The notes: generated by a model from the letters alone, not told the origin. 10,328 bases of DNA from Ruminococcaceae bacterium UBA5406 (GCA_002407675.1 DHNW01000013.1:1-10328), one strand, 5' to 3'; positions 1-6,986 are shown, counted from the stretch's first letter. Translations and numbers: made by a program.

Positions 1-2
1 AA

Positions 3-77
3 GATTGTGAAACGCCGAATACGGTATTTCGAAATCCAAAGACCGGCGATTACAGCGATGAAAAAGGAAAGAAGTGA
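3..77 (+). CDS. Possible 3' end of an upstream gene, cut by the window edge
   Basis: One frame is open from the left edge to a TGA at 75-77 and gives about 24 hydrophilic residues ending in DEKGKK. A second frame is also open from base 1 and stops at 85-87, overlapping the next ATG. I prefer the first because its composition is more protein-like and it leaves a clean ribosome binding site for the next gene, but the choice is weak. Nothing can be said about function. Confidence 0.3.
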   Translation, partial: DCETPNTVFRNPKTGDYSDEKGKK

Positions 78-83
78 AACCTC

Positions 84-344
84 ATGAGAATCCGTAAACG
101 GCCCCTGGGTACCCGGAATCTCTGCGGCGCCCGCGTCGGGATGGTCCGCAGGAACCAGTACATGAAGCAGAAAGAACTGCTGGCGAAACTGCAGGTTGCC
201 GGGATTGACCTGAACGCATCCGGCCTGTCAAAGCTGGAAGGGCAGACCCGCTCTGCAACGGACAGGGAACTTGCCGCGCTGGCCGACATCCTGAATGTGA
301 GTGTGGACTGGCTGCTGGGGAGGGACAAGCATGCGGAGCCGTGA
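84..344 (+). CDS. XRE-family helix-turn-helix transcriptional regulator
   Basis: This 86-residue protein is a single Cro/C1-type helix-turn-helix domain. Roughly residues 17-80 show the family pattern: RVGMVRRNQYMKQKELLAKL for helices 1-2, then LSKLEGQTRSATDRELAALA and VSVDWLLG, the characteristic end of the XRE fold. It should bind an operator as a dimer and act as a phage repressor, Cro-like protein or early-gene regulator. An AAGGAAAG motif about 10 bases upstream supports the ATG at 84. The 3' end overlaps the next gene by 14 bases, so they are co-transcribed. It reads in the same direction as the recombination and replication genes, which suggests a Cro-like or antirepressor-type role rather than the CI repressor, but this is inference. 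Confidence 0.85.
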   Translation: MRIRKRPLGTRNLCGARVGMVRRNQYMKQKELLAKLQVAGIDLNASGLSKLEGQTRSATDRELAALADILNVSVDWLLGRDKHAEP

Positions 345-630
345 ATCTTTTGCCGCCGTCCTTCTGCGCTCCATGGTAAGGCAGAAAACCGTAAAGCTGA
401 CAGAAGAAGAATACAATGCGGCGGTCCGGTATGTCATCCGGAAATACCGCATGGAAGACCGGGACGGATCAATTGACCTGCGCGGCCAGGATATCGGGTA
501 CATAGCGGAATTGGTGGCCGAAGCGGTCGGACAGGCCCGGTTGGCGGAAGGGACCTTTGAAATTGCCCGGAATGACCGGGAACTCAACGAAAGGAATGAA
601 ACAGCACATGAAACAGCAGGAAATGCTTGA
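331..630 (+). CDS. Small phage protein of unknown function
   Basis: The 99-residue product is not recognised. The start at 331 is chosen because GGGAGG lies just upstream; an in-frame ATG at 301 lies deep inside the preceding gene and has no ribosome binding site. The protein is charged and probably helical: an N-terminal basic part (residues 1-45, with VKLTEEEYNAAVRYVIRKYR), then an acidic stretch and an Ala/Glu-rich helix (IAELVAEAVGQARLAEG). There are no cysteine pairs, signal peptide or membrane segment. It overlaps the regulator upstream and the next gene downstream, so it is an early-operon protein. Confidence 0.65.
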   Translation: MRSRESFAAVLLRSMVRQKTVKLTEEEYNAAVRYVIRKYRMEDRDGSIDLRGQDIGYIAELVAEAVGQARLAEGTFEIARNDRELNERNETAHETAGNA

Positions 631-1057
631 AAGAGCGGGAAACGAAATACTTACCCGTGCACAGGCTATTGCCGCTATGACGTCACCGCAGGAGATCAGC
701 CGGGAGTACCACAGGGCGTTTGGCTATGTCTGTGCGCTCCGTGACATGGGGATCTGCGGCAAAAGGCGCTATAACGTTGCCATGAATTCCCTTAATGAAG
801 CTCTTTGCGAAGCCACAAAAAAAGCCGCTCCCGGCGCTGAGAACACCGAAAGCGGTCCAACAGGAGATCATCCCGAAAAGGATGACAGTCCAAATCACCA
901 TTTCAGTGTAGACGAAAAAGCGGCGGATGTCAAGGCCCCATCTATTCCGCTGCGGAGAATGGCTTTGGCAATGCAATATGCACGTATTGACGATTCGCGC
1001 ATTGTCGCAGTGCTGCTAAACGTGCTTAGACCGGAGAAAGAGAGGCGGCCGGGATGA
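608..1057 (+). CDS. Phage protein of unknown function
   Basis: About 149 residues from the ATG at 608, which has AAAGGA 12 bases upstream; an in-frame ATG at 596 is an alternative with poorer spacing. Three parts are visible. Residues 1-75 are a helical, partly basic domain (ISREYHRAFGYVCALRDMGICGKRRYN). Residues about 76-115 are a polar, probably disordered linker rich in Pro, Asp, Glu and Asn. The C-terminus is a short helical segment (PLRRMALAMQYARIDDSRIVAVLLNVL). I do not recognise the family. It overlaps the following gene by ATGA at 1054-1057, which implies translational coupling. Confidence 0.65.
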   Translation: MKQQEMLERAGNEILTRAQAIAAMTSPQEISREYHRAFGYVCALRDMGICGKRRYNVAMNSLNEALCEATKKAAPGAENTESGPTGDHPEKDDSPNHHFSVDEKAADVKAPSIPLRRMALAMQYARIDDSRIVAVLLNVLRPEKERRPG

Positions 1058-1284
1058 TTGCAGGATACAAAGGTATCGGGCCGGAGCAGGGCAAATGCAT
1101 AAAAGCCGAAAATGCCCTGGCCTATGCCATGGAGCGCTGCGGCATTCGCCTGTCTGTAATGCCTGCAGATCAGAGAGACCATGACGAATTTTGCCAGACC
1201 TTTTTGGAGTGGTTTTATTCCGGCAACTGGGTACCGGTTGAACGGGATGATGAACAGGAGGCGGTTAATCCATGGGCAAGCTGA
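1054..1284 (+). CDS. Small phage protein of unknown function
   Basis: A 76-residue protein starting inside the stop of the preceding gene (ATGA), with GAGAGG upstream. It is soluble and has a C-terminal aromatic segment (FCQTFLEWFYSGNWVPVE) that resembles the end of small phage proteins found next to YqaJ/RecT genes; that resemblance is from memory and not a named family. Its last codons overlap the start of the YqaJ nuclease gene by 13 bases, so it belongs to the recombination operon. Confidence 0.6.
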   Translation: MIAGYKGIGPEQGKCIKAENALAYAMERCGIRLSVMPADQRDHDEFCQTFLEWFYSGNWVPVERDDEQEAVNPWAS

Positions 1285-2195
1285 CACATGAGGAATGGCT
1301 GGCGGAGCGCCGGAAGTCAATCGGCGGCAGCGACGCGGCGGCCATTGTCGGGATGAACCACTATGTCACACCCTATATGCTCTGGGCGGATAAGACCGGC
1401 CGGCTTCCGGACAAGCCGGATAATGAAGCGATGCGGCAGGGCCGGGATCTGGAACAGTACGTGGCCGACCGGTTCATGGAAGCAACGGGAAAGCGTGTGC
1501 ACCGGCACACGTCAATGTTCCATTCTTCCGACTATCCGTTCGCCCATGCGAATATCGACCGGGCGGTTGTAGGGGAGCGCACCGGCCTCGAATGTAAGAC
1601 GACCAGCCTCATGAACCTGAAGAAATTCAAGAACGGCGAATATCCGGAAAACTATTACGTCCAGTGTGTCCACTACCTTGCCGTGACCGGATGGGATCGG
1701 TGGTATCTGGCAGTTATCATTCTGAACCAGGGCTTCAAGTGGTTCACGATTGAACGCGATCAGGCCGAGATCGACGCGCTGATGAAAGCCGAGAAAGATT
1801 TCTGGGATACCTACGTTCTTCCGGATGTCCCGCCGCCGGTAGATGGGCTTCCGCCGACAGACGAGACCTTAAAACAGATTTTCCCGGGCGGAGGAGCGCA
1901 GGACGTGCCGCTTGATCTGTTCGGATGCGGGGATCTTATTCAGAAATATTTTGCTACAAAGGACCTTGTTAAAACATATAAGCAGGAGTTGGAACAGTGC
2001 AAGCAGTCCATACAGCAAAGCCTTGGCAATGCGGAATCAGGCGCCTGCGGCGGCTACTCAGTTACATGGAAGCAGCAGTCACGTAAAACATTTGACCTGA
2101 AACGCTTTGCGGCAGACCATCCGGAGATTGACCTCAGCAGTTATTATCAAGAATCCACATTCCGTAAATTTGATATAAAGGAGAATGTAAAATGA
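1272..2195 (+). CDS. YqaJ-family viral recombinase (phage exonuclease)
   Basis: The 307-residue product matches the YqaJ viral recombinase domain, a PD-(D/E)XK nuclease of the lambda-exonuclease type that degrades one strand of double-stranded DNA ends for single-strand annealing. Visible motifs in order are RRKSIGGSDAAAIVG (residues 13-27), QGRDLEQYVADRF (56-68, with E61), ANIDRAV (D96), LECKT (E107 and K109, the ExK motif) and QCVHYLAVTG (Q131). These form the expected active site. Residues about 200-307 are a C-terminal extension with a helical segment (KTYKQELEQCKQSIQ). AGGAG 11 bases upstream supports the ATG at 1272. The next gene, recT, overlaps by ATGA, the standard exonuclease and annealing-protein pair. 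Length is typical and the gene looks intact. Confidence 0.93.
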   Translation: MGKLTHEEWLAERRKSIGGSDAAAIVGMNHYVTPYMLWADKTGRLPDKPDNEAMRQGRDLEQYVADRFMEATGKRVHRHTSMFHSSDYPFAHANIDRAVVGERTGLECKTTSLMNLKKFKNGEYPENYYVQCVHYLAVTGWDRWYLAVIILNQGFKWFTIERDQAEIDALMKAEKDFWDTYVLPDVPPPVDGLPPTDETLKQIFPGGGAQDVPLDLFGCGDLIQKYFATKDLVKTYKQELEQCKQSIQQSLGNAESGACGGYSVTWKQQSRKTFDLKRFAADHPEIDLSSYYQESTFRKFDIKENVK

Positions 2196-2992
2196 CTTCC
2201 ATTCAAAAAGCTACCGAAAGTTCCGCTGCAATGAGGACGGAAAAGCGCACCATGCAGGATTACATAAAGAAGATGCAGGGGGAAATCAAAAAGGCGCTGC
2301 CATCCGTGCTGACACCGGAGCGCTTCACTCGCATTGTGCTTTCAGCCCTTTCCACAAACCCGAAACTGCAGCAGACAACGCCGCAGTCTTTTCTCGGCGC
2401 CATGATGACAGCCGCGCAGCTTGGCCTTGAACCCAATACACCGCTCGGTCAGGCATATCTTATCCCATTTAAGAACAAAGGCACTTTAGAGTGCCAGTTC
2501 CAGCTTGGCTATAAAGGGTTGATTGACCTTGCATACCGTTCCGGGCAGATCACAGTAATCCAGGCACACACTGTATATGCAAACGATGAGTTTAGTTATG
2601 AGTTTGGCCTCGACCCGAAACTGAAGCACGTACCGGCCAAAGGCGACCGTGGGGATCCTGCCTATTTCTACGGTATTTTCAAGACGAAAGACGGCGGGTT
2701 TGGGTTTGAAGTGATGAGCGTAGACGACGTCCGCCGCCATGCCGAAAGGTTCAGCCAGGCTTATAAAAGCGACTATTCCCCATGGAAAACAAATTTTGAA
2801 GAAATGGCCAAAAAGACAGTCCTTAAAAAGGCTTTGAAGTATGCCCCTTTGAAGACGGAATTTGTCCGAGGTATGGGCACGGATGAAACAGTTAAAACGG
2901 AAATTTCCGATGATATGTTCAGTGTGCCGAATGAAACGATTGAAGTCGAAGGCCATGAAGTAGATGCATCCACCGGGGAGGTGCAGAAATGA
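2192..2992 (+). CDS. recT: RecT-family single-strand DNA annealing protein
   Basis: A 266-residue protein with the RecT family signature throughout: an N-terminal helical part, LTPERFTRIVLSALSTNPKL, SFLGAMMTAAQLGLEPNTPL, GQAYLIPF, FQLGYKGLIDLAYRSG, the PAYFYGIFKTKDGG strand pair and a late MAKKTVLKKALKYAP helix. It coats and anneals single-stranded DNA exposed by the YqaJ nuclease directly upstream and so promotes phage recombination or concatemer formation. Translation is coupled by ATGA at 2192-2195, with AAAGGAG upstream. The acidic C-terminal 40 residues (EISDDMF to the end) are the tail that, in such proteins, often contacts host SSB or replication factors; that role is inferred. The gene looks complete. 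Confidence 0.95.
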   Translation: MTSIQKATESSAAMRTEKRTMQDYIKKMQGEIKKALPSVLTPERFTRIVLSALSTNPKLQQTTPQSFLGAMMTAAQLGLEPNTPLGQAYLIPFKNKGTLECQFQLGYKGLIDLAYRSGQITVIQAHTVYANDEFSYEFGLDPKLKHVPAKGDRGDPAYFYGIFKTKDGGFGFEVMSVDDVRRHAERFSQAYKSDYSPWKTNFEEMAKKTVLKKALKYAPLKTEFVRGMGTDETVKTEISDDMFSVPNETIEVEGHEVDASTGEVQK

Positions 2993-3582
2993 GTGCGGAA
3001 GATGAATTCCTTGAAGCCTTTTCTCTTTCTGTCAAGCGTCCGGGAGCCGACCGGCTCCTGGCCTGGCTGAAAAAGACAGACTTTTTCACAGCACCGGCAA
3101 GCACCCGGTTTCACGGTGACCATGAGGGCGGCCTCGCAGAACACAGCCTGAATGTTTACCGCAGGCTTCAAGAAGAAGTGAAAGCATTGCCTGTTACGCC
3201 TTCTGATGAAACGGTTGCTGTTTGCGGCCTGCTGCATGACATTTGCAAGGCGAATTTCTACAAGGTGTCCCAGCGCAACGTAAAGAATGCGAAAACCGGC
3301 AGATGGGAGAAACAGCCGTTCTACCAGGTAGAGGATCAGTTCCCTTATGGCCACGGCGAAAAATCCGTTTTCCTGATTGAACGGTTCATGCGCCTGAAAG
3401 TTGAGGAAGCCGTAGCAATACGCTGGCACATGGGCGGCTTTGACGATGCGGCAAAGGGTGGAAGCTATGCCGTTTCCGGCGCGTTTGAAAAATATCCGCT
3501 GCTGCTGTGTTTGAATGTGGCCGACATGAAAGCAACATACCTGGATGAAAGGAAGGAAGAAAAAGATGGCACAAATCATTGA
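2989..3582 (+). CDS. HD-domain phosphohydrolase-like protein
   Basis: A 197-residue protein with a complete set of HD-superfamily metal ligands: H52 in GGLAEHSLNVY, H83-D84 in GLLHDICK, H122 in YGHGEKS, H147 in IRWHMGG and D179 in NVADMKATYL. The family hydrolyses phosphate esters of nucleotides or nucleic acids using bound metal. The substrate here cannot be read from sequence; oligonucleotides, dNTPs or signalling nucleotides are all possible. It follows recT with an ATGA overlap and a strong GGGGAGGTG site, so it is produced with the recombination proteins. This placement after RecT is seen in other Bacillota phages (from general knowledge). No membrane segment or signal is present. The C-terminal 10 residues overlap the next gene. 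Confidence 0.85.
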   Translation: MSAEDEFLEAFSLSVKRPGADRLLAWLKKTDFFTAPASTRFHGDHEGGLAEHSLNVYRRLQEEVKALPVTPSDETVAVCGLLHDICKANFYKVSQRNVKNAKTGRWEKQPFYQVEDQFPYGHGEKSVFLIERFMRLKVEEAVAIRWHMGGFDDAAKGGSYAVSGAFEKYPLLLCLNVADMKATYLDERKEEKDGTNH

Positions 3583-4252
3583 CATGGAAAAGAATCGTTC
3601 CATGGAGAGTGAAAGCGCTGAAATGGAACAGAAAAACAGCCGCATAGCACCTGAAGAAAACGGTGATTCCGTTCCACCTGCGGAGAATGCCCCGGAAATG
3701 GAACAAGAGAACGAAACGCCCAACACCGGAGCCGATGGCGGTGATTCTGCGGATGATGGCACAGAACAGCCGCCGCAGAGCTGCGACTGGAAGAATGCTT
3801 CCGGGGACGACGATGGAAGAGAAAACAGCGCTTCTGATGGTGAGCAGGAGCCGCTCCCGGAAGGTCAGGATTTAAGCCTTCGCCTGCCAGCCTTCAGCTC
3901 CATCTTTGACGATGCCGACGATGCACTTCGTGATATGGCGCGTACCTTGACAACAAAATTCATTGAGAGCGGAGAACTAGCCATTAAAGTTGTGCTGAAC
4001 AATTACCATGGCATTTTAAAGCCGGATTCTAAGAAGAGCACGGTTGCCTGCAGCCTGAAACCCGCAAAGGTATCAACGCCTATCCATTTTCCGGATGACT
4101 TGGAAATTACCGTAGGGCAGGATGGGCGCGTGATTGTCCCGGAAGACCGTGAACATCAGCTTTCCTTTGCTGATGACACTGCGTCCTCCGGTACGGCCAT
4201 GGTGGACGGGAATCGTAGAGGGCTATCAGGAAGACAAGCGGGAATCAAGTGA
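3566..4252 (+). CDS. Acidic phage protein of unknown function, 3' end apparently frameshifted
   Basis: A 228-residue product from the ATG at 3566, supported by GGAAGGAAG just upstream; an in-frame ATG at 3545 is worse placed. Residues 1-100 are highly acidic and low in complexity (Glu, Asp, Ser, Asn, Pro), probably disordered. Residues about 101-205 form a folded-looking domain (LPAFSSIFDDADDALRDMA, ELAIKVVLNN, CSLKPAKVSTPIHFPDDLEI, DGRVIVPEDREHQLSFADD). The final 18 residues (NRRGLSGRQAGIK and neighbours) change abruptly to basic, while the +1 frame continues with an acidic tail to 4340. One base appears to have been gained near 4205-4215, or the ribosome shifts there. The protein sits between the HD protein and the replication genes; no enzymatic motif is visible. 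Confidence 0.6.
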   Translation: MAQIIDMEKNRSMESESAEMEQKNSRIAPEENGDSVPPAENAPEMEQENETPNTGADGGDSADDGTEQPPQSCDWKNASGDDDGRENSASDGEQEPLPEGQDLSLRLPAFSSIFDDADDALRDMARTLTTKFIESGELAIKVVLNNYHGILKPDSKKSTVACSLKPAKVSTPIHFPDDLEITVGQDGRVIVPEDREHQLSFADDTASSGTAMVDGNRRGLSGRQAGIK

Positions 4253-4340
4253 TCCGCCGGAGAATTCCGGTGCGGACGATTTCGGCAGGGATCCGGACGA
4301 TGATTTTCCACCGTTTGAAGACGAAAGTGCAATGCCGTGA
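4212..4340 (+). pseudogene. Frame-shifted acidic tail of the preceding protein
   Basis: From about 4212 the frame one base on reads GIVEGYQEDKRESSDPPENS and then an Asp/Pro/Phe-rich tail ending in FEDESAMP. This composition matches the acidic preceding protein far better than the basic end of that protein's own frame. No start codon with a ribosome binding site serves this segment: the in-frame ATG at 4173 has none and would add a non-matching leader. It is best read as the displaced C-terminus of the gene starting at 3566. Confidence 0.5.
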
Positions 4341-4372
4341 ATACGGTATTTTAAAAAGGGCGGTGCGCAGTT

Positions 4373-4921
4373 GTGCTGAACAGCATATGGATTGAATTGC
4401 ATCAGGAAATGCCGCGGCATCCGAAAACGCTGGCTCTTGCGCAGGCATTGAAGGTCAGCCGCAGGGAAGCGGTCGGCATCCTGGTTGACCTATGGACCTG
4501 GGGGCTCAGCTGTGCCGACGAGGACGGCAGCCTCAAAGCAATCGGCGATGAAGGAATTGCTTTGGCGCTGGACTGGCCGATCAAAAAGGCGGGCCGCCTG
4601 GTTGAGGCATTTGTACGGTGCGGCTGGCTGGACCGGTTGGATGATGGTACATACCGCCTGCATGACTGGCCGGACTATACCAGCAAATTGTCCGAAAAGC
4701 GCAAAGACGCGGAGCGGAAACGCAAGGCAAGAAAGCACGGACAGTCCAGAGAAAAAACAGAAAAACATGAGCCACGTCCGCACGCCATCCGGAAAATGTC
4801 CGTGGACAGTCCGCGGACAATCCGGCGAATGTCCATCAAATGTCCAGAGCAGAAAGGCGTAACCCGCACGCGGGGATCACCCAACCAGTACCAGTACCTA
4901 ACCAAGACAAGCCTAGTGTAA
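4373..4921 (+). CDS. Phage replication initiation protein (replisome-organizer/DnaD-like), N-terminal part
   Basis: The product is 182 residues from a GTG at 4373, with AAAGGGCGG about 10 bases upstream; a TTG at 4371 is in another frame. Residues 1-105 form a winged-helix domain like the N-terminus of phage replisome organizers: SIWIELHQEMPRHPKTLALA, VGILVDLWTWGLSCADEDG, AGRLVEAFVRCGWLDRLDDG and YRLHDWPDYT. Such proteins bind the phage origin and recruit the helicase loader. Residues 106-182 are a basic, repetitive linker (KRKDAERKRKARKHG onward). The C-terminal DnaD/DnaB_2-type domain expected after the linker is found in the frame one base back (next entry), so the gene is probably one protein split by a frameshift between 4771 and 4921. 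Confidence 0.75.
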   Translation: MLNSIWIELHQEMPRHPKTLALAQALKVSRREAVGILVDLWTWGLSCADEDGSLKAIGDEGIALALDWPIKKAGRLVEAFVRCGWLDRLDDGTYRLHDWPDYTSKLSEKRKDAERKRKARKHGQSREKTEKHEPRPHAIRKMSVDSPRTIRRMSIKCPEQKGVTRTRGSPNQYQYLTKTSLV

Positions 4922-5262
4922 ATAATACCCCATCTGGATCCACGGGAGAGGGCGCGGACGCATCCGCGAATCTTCCCGATGGCGGGGCGGGGAAAGATTT
5001 CGGCCGTATTTGTCAGGCTTTTGAGGACAAGGTCAACCCGATGCCGTCGTCCAAAGACGGCGTTATCCTGTCGGAGCTCTACCGGGATTATCCCATGCAG
5101 CGTATCCTGGACGCCATTGCCGAAACTGCCCGATGTCAGGGACGGTCAGCGTCCTATCTGCGCAGCGTCCTCCGGAACGACGGCCGGGAGCAGAAAGAGC
5201 GGCGGCCTGCGTCGGAGCCTGATCTTTCGGACCCGGAACGGTATAAAAATTTTGGGAAGTGA
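4840..5262 (+). CDS. DnaD-like C-terminal domain, in a different frame from its N-terminal half
   Basis: The 140-residue reading frame starts with an ATG at 4840 that has no recognisable ribosome binding site; the frame is open upstream to a TGA at 4768-4770. Residues 1-50 are linker (QPVPVPNQDKPSVNNTPSG). Residues about 55-118 resemble the DnaD/DnaB_2 domain of replication initiation proteins: FGRICQAFEDKVNPMPSSKD, ILSELYRDYPMQRILDAIAE and RSASYLRSVLRND. It likely contacts DNA and the helicase loader encoded next. Lack of a start signal and the natural fit to the preceding winged-helix part argue that it is the C-terminal half of a single protein, made here only by frameshift or not at all. 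Confidence 0.6.
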   Translation: MSRAERRNPHAGITQPVPVPNQDKPSVNNTPSGSTGEGADASANLPDGGAGKDFGRICQAFEDKVNPMPSSKDGVILSELYRDYPMQRILDAIAETARCQGRSASYLRSVLRNDGREQKERRPASEPDLSDPERYKNFGK

Positions 5263-5267
5263 ACGAC

Positions 5268-6068
5268 ATGAATGACAAACCGATGCAGGCATTGGCCCCG
5301 TCTTTCAGCCTGCGGGACAGAGTTTTCGATACCGGGGAAGTTTGCCCGAAATGCGGGGCGCACATCATGGGTCTGAAATTCTTTGACTTGGACGGGCAAC
5401 CGAGAATTTTGAAAAAACCGTGTCCCTGCCGGGATGCGGAGATCAAAGCGGAAGACGCTGCAAAGAAAGCGCGGGACCGCGAACGTGCGCGGCAGCACCG
5501 CCGGGAATGGGCCGAAATTCCGAACATGTTTTCCGACGCCACGCTGAAAGGCTACCGGCGGGTTCCGGGGACGGAAGAAGCCTTTGAGGCTGTGAAAGAG
5601 TATCTCCTGAGCCGGGAAGAAAACTGGCGTGAAGGCAAGGGCCTTATCCTCATGGGCGCCGTAGGGTGCGGAAAAACGCACCTCGGCTGCGCGGTCTTGA
5701 ACTGCGCACTGGAAGACGGGTACCACGCCGCCTACTGGAACGTGCCGCAGCAGCTGGAAATGATGATGTACGGCCATGCAGACAACACGGACCAGATGCG
5801 GATTTTAGACAAGGCGCTTTTAGCCGACGTGCTGCTTTTAGACAACCTTGGAGCCGAAAAGGCAAGCGACTGGACGCGCAAAGAGCTTGTCATTATCCTG
5901 GACGAGCGGTACCGGGAAAACAGGCCGACAATCGTCACCAGCAACCTGATGCTGACGGACGGCGAGCTGCGGAACACCTGCGGCGCCCGCGCTTACAGCC
6001 GGCTGTGTTCCGACCATTTCAAGGCCGTGGCGCTGACCGCGGCGGATTACAGGAGGAAACAGGCATGA
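5268..6068 (+). CDS. DnaC/IstB-like helicase-loader ATPase with N-terminal zinc-binding motif
   Basis: A 266-residue protein from the ATG at 5268, preceded by GGGAAG at 8-base spacing; a GTG at 5259 overlapping the previous stop has no site. An N-terminal Cys set (CPKC at 26-29 and CPC at 52-54) suggests bound zinc. A basic helix (KKARDRERARQHRREWAEIP) follows. The AAA+ domain has Walker A GAVGCGKTHL (130-139), Walker B VLLLDNLG (188-195), a sensor-like IVTSNL and a C-terminal arginine-containing YSRLCSDHF. It should load the host replicative helicase onto phage DNA and is placed directly after the DnaD-like initiator, the usual pairing. The 3' end overlaps the next gene by ATGA. Confidence 0.92.
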   Translation: MNDKPMQALAPSFSLRDRVFDTGEVCPKCGAHIMGLKFFDLDGQPRILKKPCPCRDAEIKAEDAAKKARDRERARQHRREWAEIPNMFSDATLKGYRRVPGTEEAFEAVKEYLLSREENWREGKGLILMGAVGCGKTHLGCAVLNCALEDGYHAAYWNVPQQLEMMMYGHADNTDQMRILDKALLADVLLLDNLGAEKASDWTRKELVIILDERYRENRPTIVTSNLMLTDGELRNTCGARAYSRLCSDHFKAVALTAADYRRKQA

Positions 6069-6526
6069 GAACACTGGTTAATGCAGAAAAGCCCTTTATC
6101 TTTGCAATTGACCCCGGCAACGTCGAAAGCGGCTGGGCGGTTTTGAACGATATTCTCAAGCCGATTGAATTTGATAAGACAAACAATGAAGTCCTTCTGG
6201 AGAAGATCGTCACGCACAATTTTAAATATCCGGACGCGCCGCACTTTGCAATCGAAATGGTGGCGCACTACGGAACCGGGATGCCGGCTGGGAAGACCGT
6301 GTTCGATACCTGCGTCTGGATAGGCCGTTTCTGGCAGGTTACGGGCTGCATACCGCACCGGCAGGTAATTTACCGCAAGGATGAAAAGATCACGCTCTGC
6401 GGCAATATGAGGGCAAAGGATGCAAACATTTCCCAGGCACTCCGGGACCGGTTCGGGGAGAAAGGAACGAAAGCACACCCGGGCTATTCTGGACGGAAGG
6501 AAAACAACTACAAGACGAGTGATTAA
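6065..6526 (+). CDS. RuvC-like Holliday junction resolvase, C-terminally truncated
   Basis: A 153-residue product with AGGAGG upstream of the ATG at 6065. The RNase H-like fold of RuvC is visible: IFAIDPGNVESGWAVL (catalytic D16), HFAIEMVAHYG (E64), FDTCVWIGRFWQVTG and RAKDANISQALRDRFG. Phage members continue after a GTKxxPG motif with a segment carrying the last catalytic acidic residues near an ALAVA helix. Here GTKAHPG (134-140) is followed at once by 13 unrelated residues and a stop. Those residues are the out-of-frame reading of the next gene. A deletion near 6475-6484 therefore removed the C-terminus, and the enzyme is probably inactive. RusA, encoded downstream, could replace it. Confidence 0.8.
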   Translation: MRTLVNAEKPFIFAIDPGNVESGWAVLNDILKPIEFDKTNNEVLLEKIVTHNFKYPDAPHFAIEMVAHYGTGMPAGKTVFDTCVWIGRFWQVTGCIPHRQVIYRKDEKITLCGNMRAKDANISQALRDRFGEKGTKAHPGYSGRKENNYKTSD

Positions 6527-6986
6527 GCCGCAACCTGACCGATACTTTGAAGTACATGAATCACCGATTTATCTTTATGATGTTAAGTTTGGAAAAGGCA
6601 TAATTAATCCGCCCTATCAACCTGGTGATATTCTCTATGTGCGGGAAACATGGCAGAAATTCGGCAGATGTTATATTTTTAAGGCTGACGAAAACAGCGT
6701 TACTTGGTGGAGAGATCAAAACATAGGAAAATGGCATCCATCAATTCATATGCCGAAAGAAGCAGCCCGCATATTTCTCTGCGTGACCGATGTTAAAGCC
6801 GAACGGCTACAGAATATTACCGATGAAGAAGCCGAAAAAGAGGGTTGCAATGACGCTACTTCAACCGCAATGGGGTTTTCCTATGTTTGGGATAGCACCA
6901 TCAAGAAATCCGACCTCAATAAATACGGCTGGGGCGCTAGTCCGTGGGTATGGGTAATTTCTTTTGAAAGGTGCAAAAAGCCATGA
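6420..6986 (+). CDS. ASCH-domain phage protein, 5' end lost
   Basis: The frame from the ATG at 6420 gives 188 residues, but only from residue 21 (RAILDGRKTTTRRVIKPQP, base 6480 on) does it look like the family. The preceding 20 residues are the RuvC-like gene read in another frame. Intact relatives, as I recall them, begin with a short segment ending in the RAILDGRKT motif, so the native start and about 10 residues are missing. Other family motifs are GDILYVRETW, WHPSIHMPKEAARIFL, VTDVKAERLQNITDEEA and the Trp-rich end SPWVWVISFERC. ASCH domains belong to the PUA-like fold and are thought to bind RNA or act on modified nucleosides. The gene is richer in A and T than the neighbouring resolvase genes. 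Expression is uncertain because no ribosome binding site serves 6420. Confidence 0.7.
   Translation: MQTFPRHSGTGSGRKERKHTRAILDGRKTTTRRVIKPQPDRYFEVHESPIYLYDVKFGKGIINPPYQPGDILYVRETWQKFGRCYIFKADENSVTWWRDQNIGKWHPSIHMPKEAARIFLCVTDVKAERLQNITDEEAEKEGCNDATSTAMGFSYVWDSTIKKSDLNKYGWGASPWVWVISFERCKKP

Noticed and set aside
2773..3762. A 329-codon open frame on the - strand
   Set aside because: It lies antisense to recT, the HD gene and the acidic gene, all strongly supported, and its translation is rich in Phe, Cys and Ser with no family motif.
17..4351. A shared 13-base element GAATACGGTATTT, containing an 11-base dyad, at 17-29 and 4339-4351
   Set aside because: Tempting as an operator because both copies lie shortly before a gene, but one shared 13-mer pair in 10 kb is expected about once by chance, and no further copy was seen.
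4752..4765. A6 and A5 runs as a programmed -1 slippery site in the replication initiator
   Set aside because: A -1 shift at the A6 run meets a TGA at 4768-4770 within a few codons, so it cannot join the two halves.
5666..6064. A long + strand frame overlapping the helicase-loader gene and leading into the RuvC-like gene
   Set aside because: The upstream part is Arg/Pro-rich shadow sequence of the ATPase gene; the true start is the ATG at 6065 with AGGAGG.
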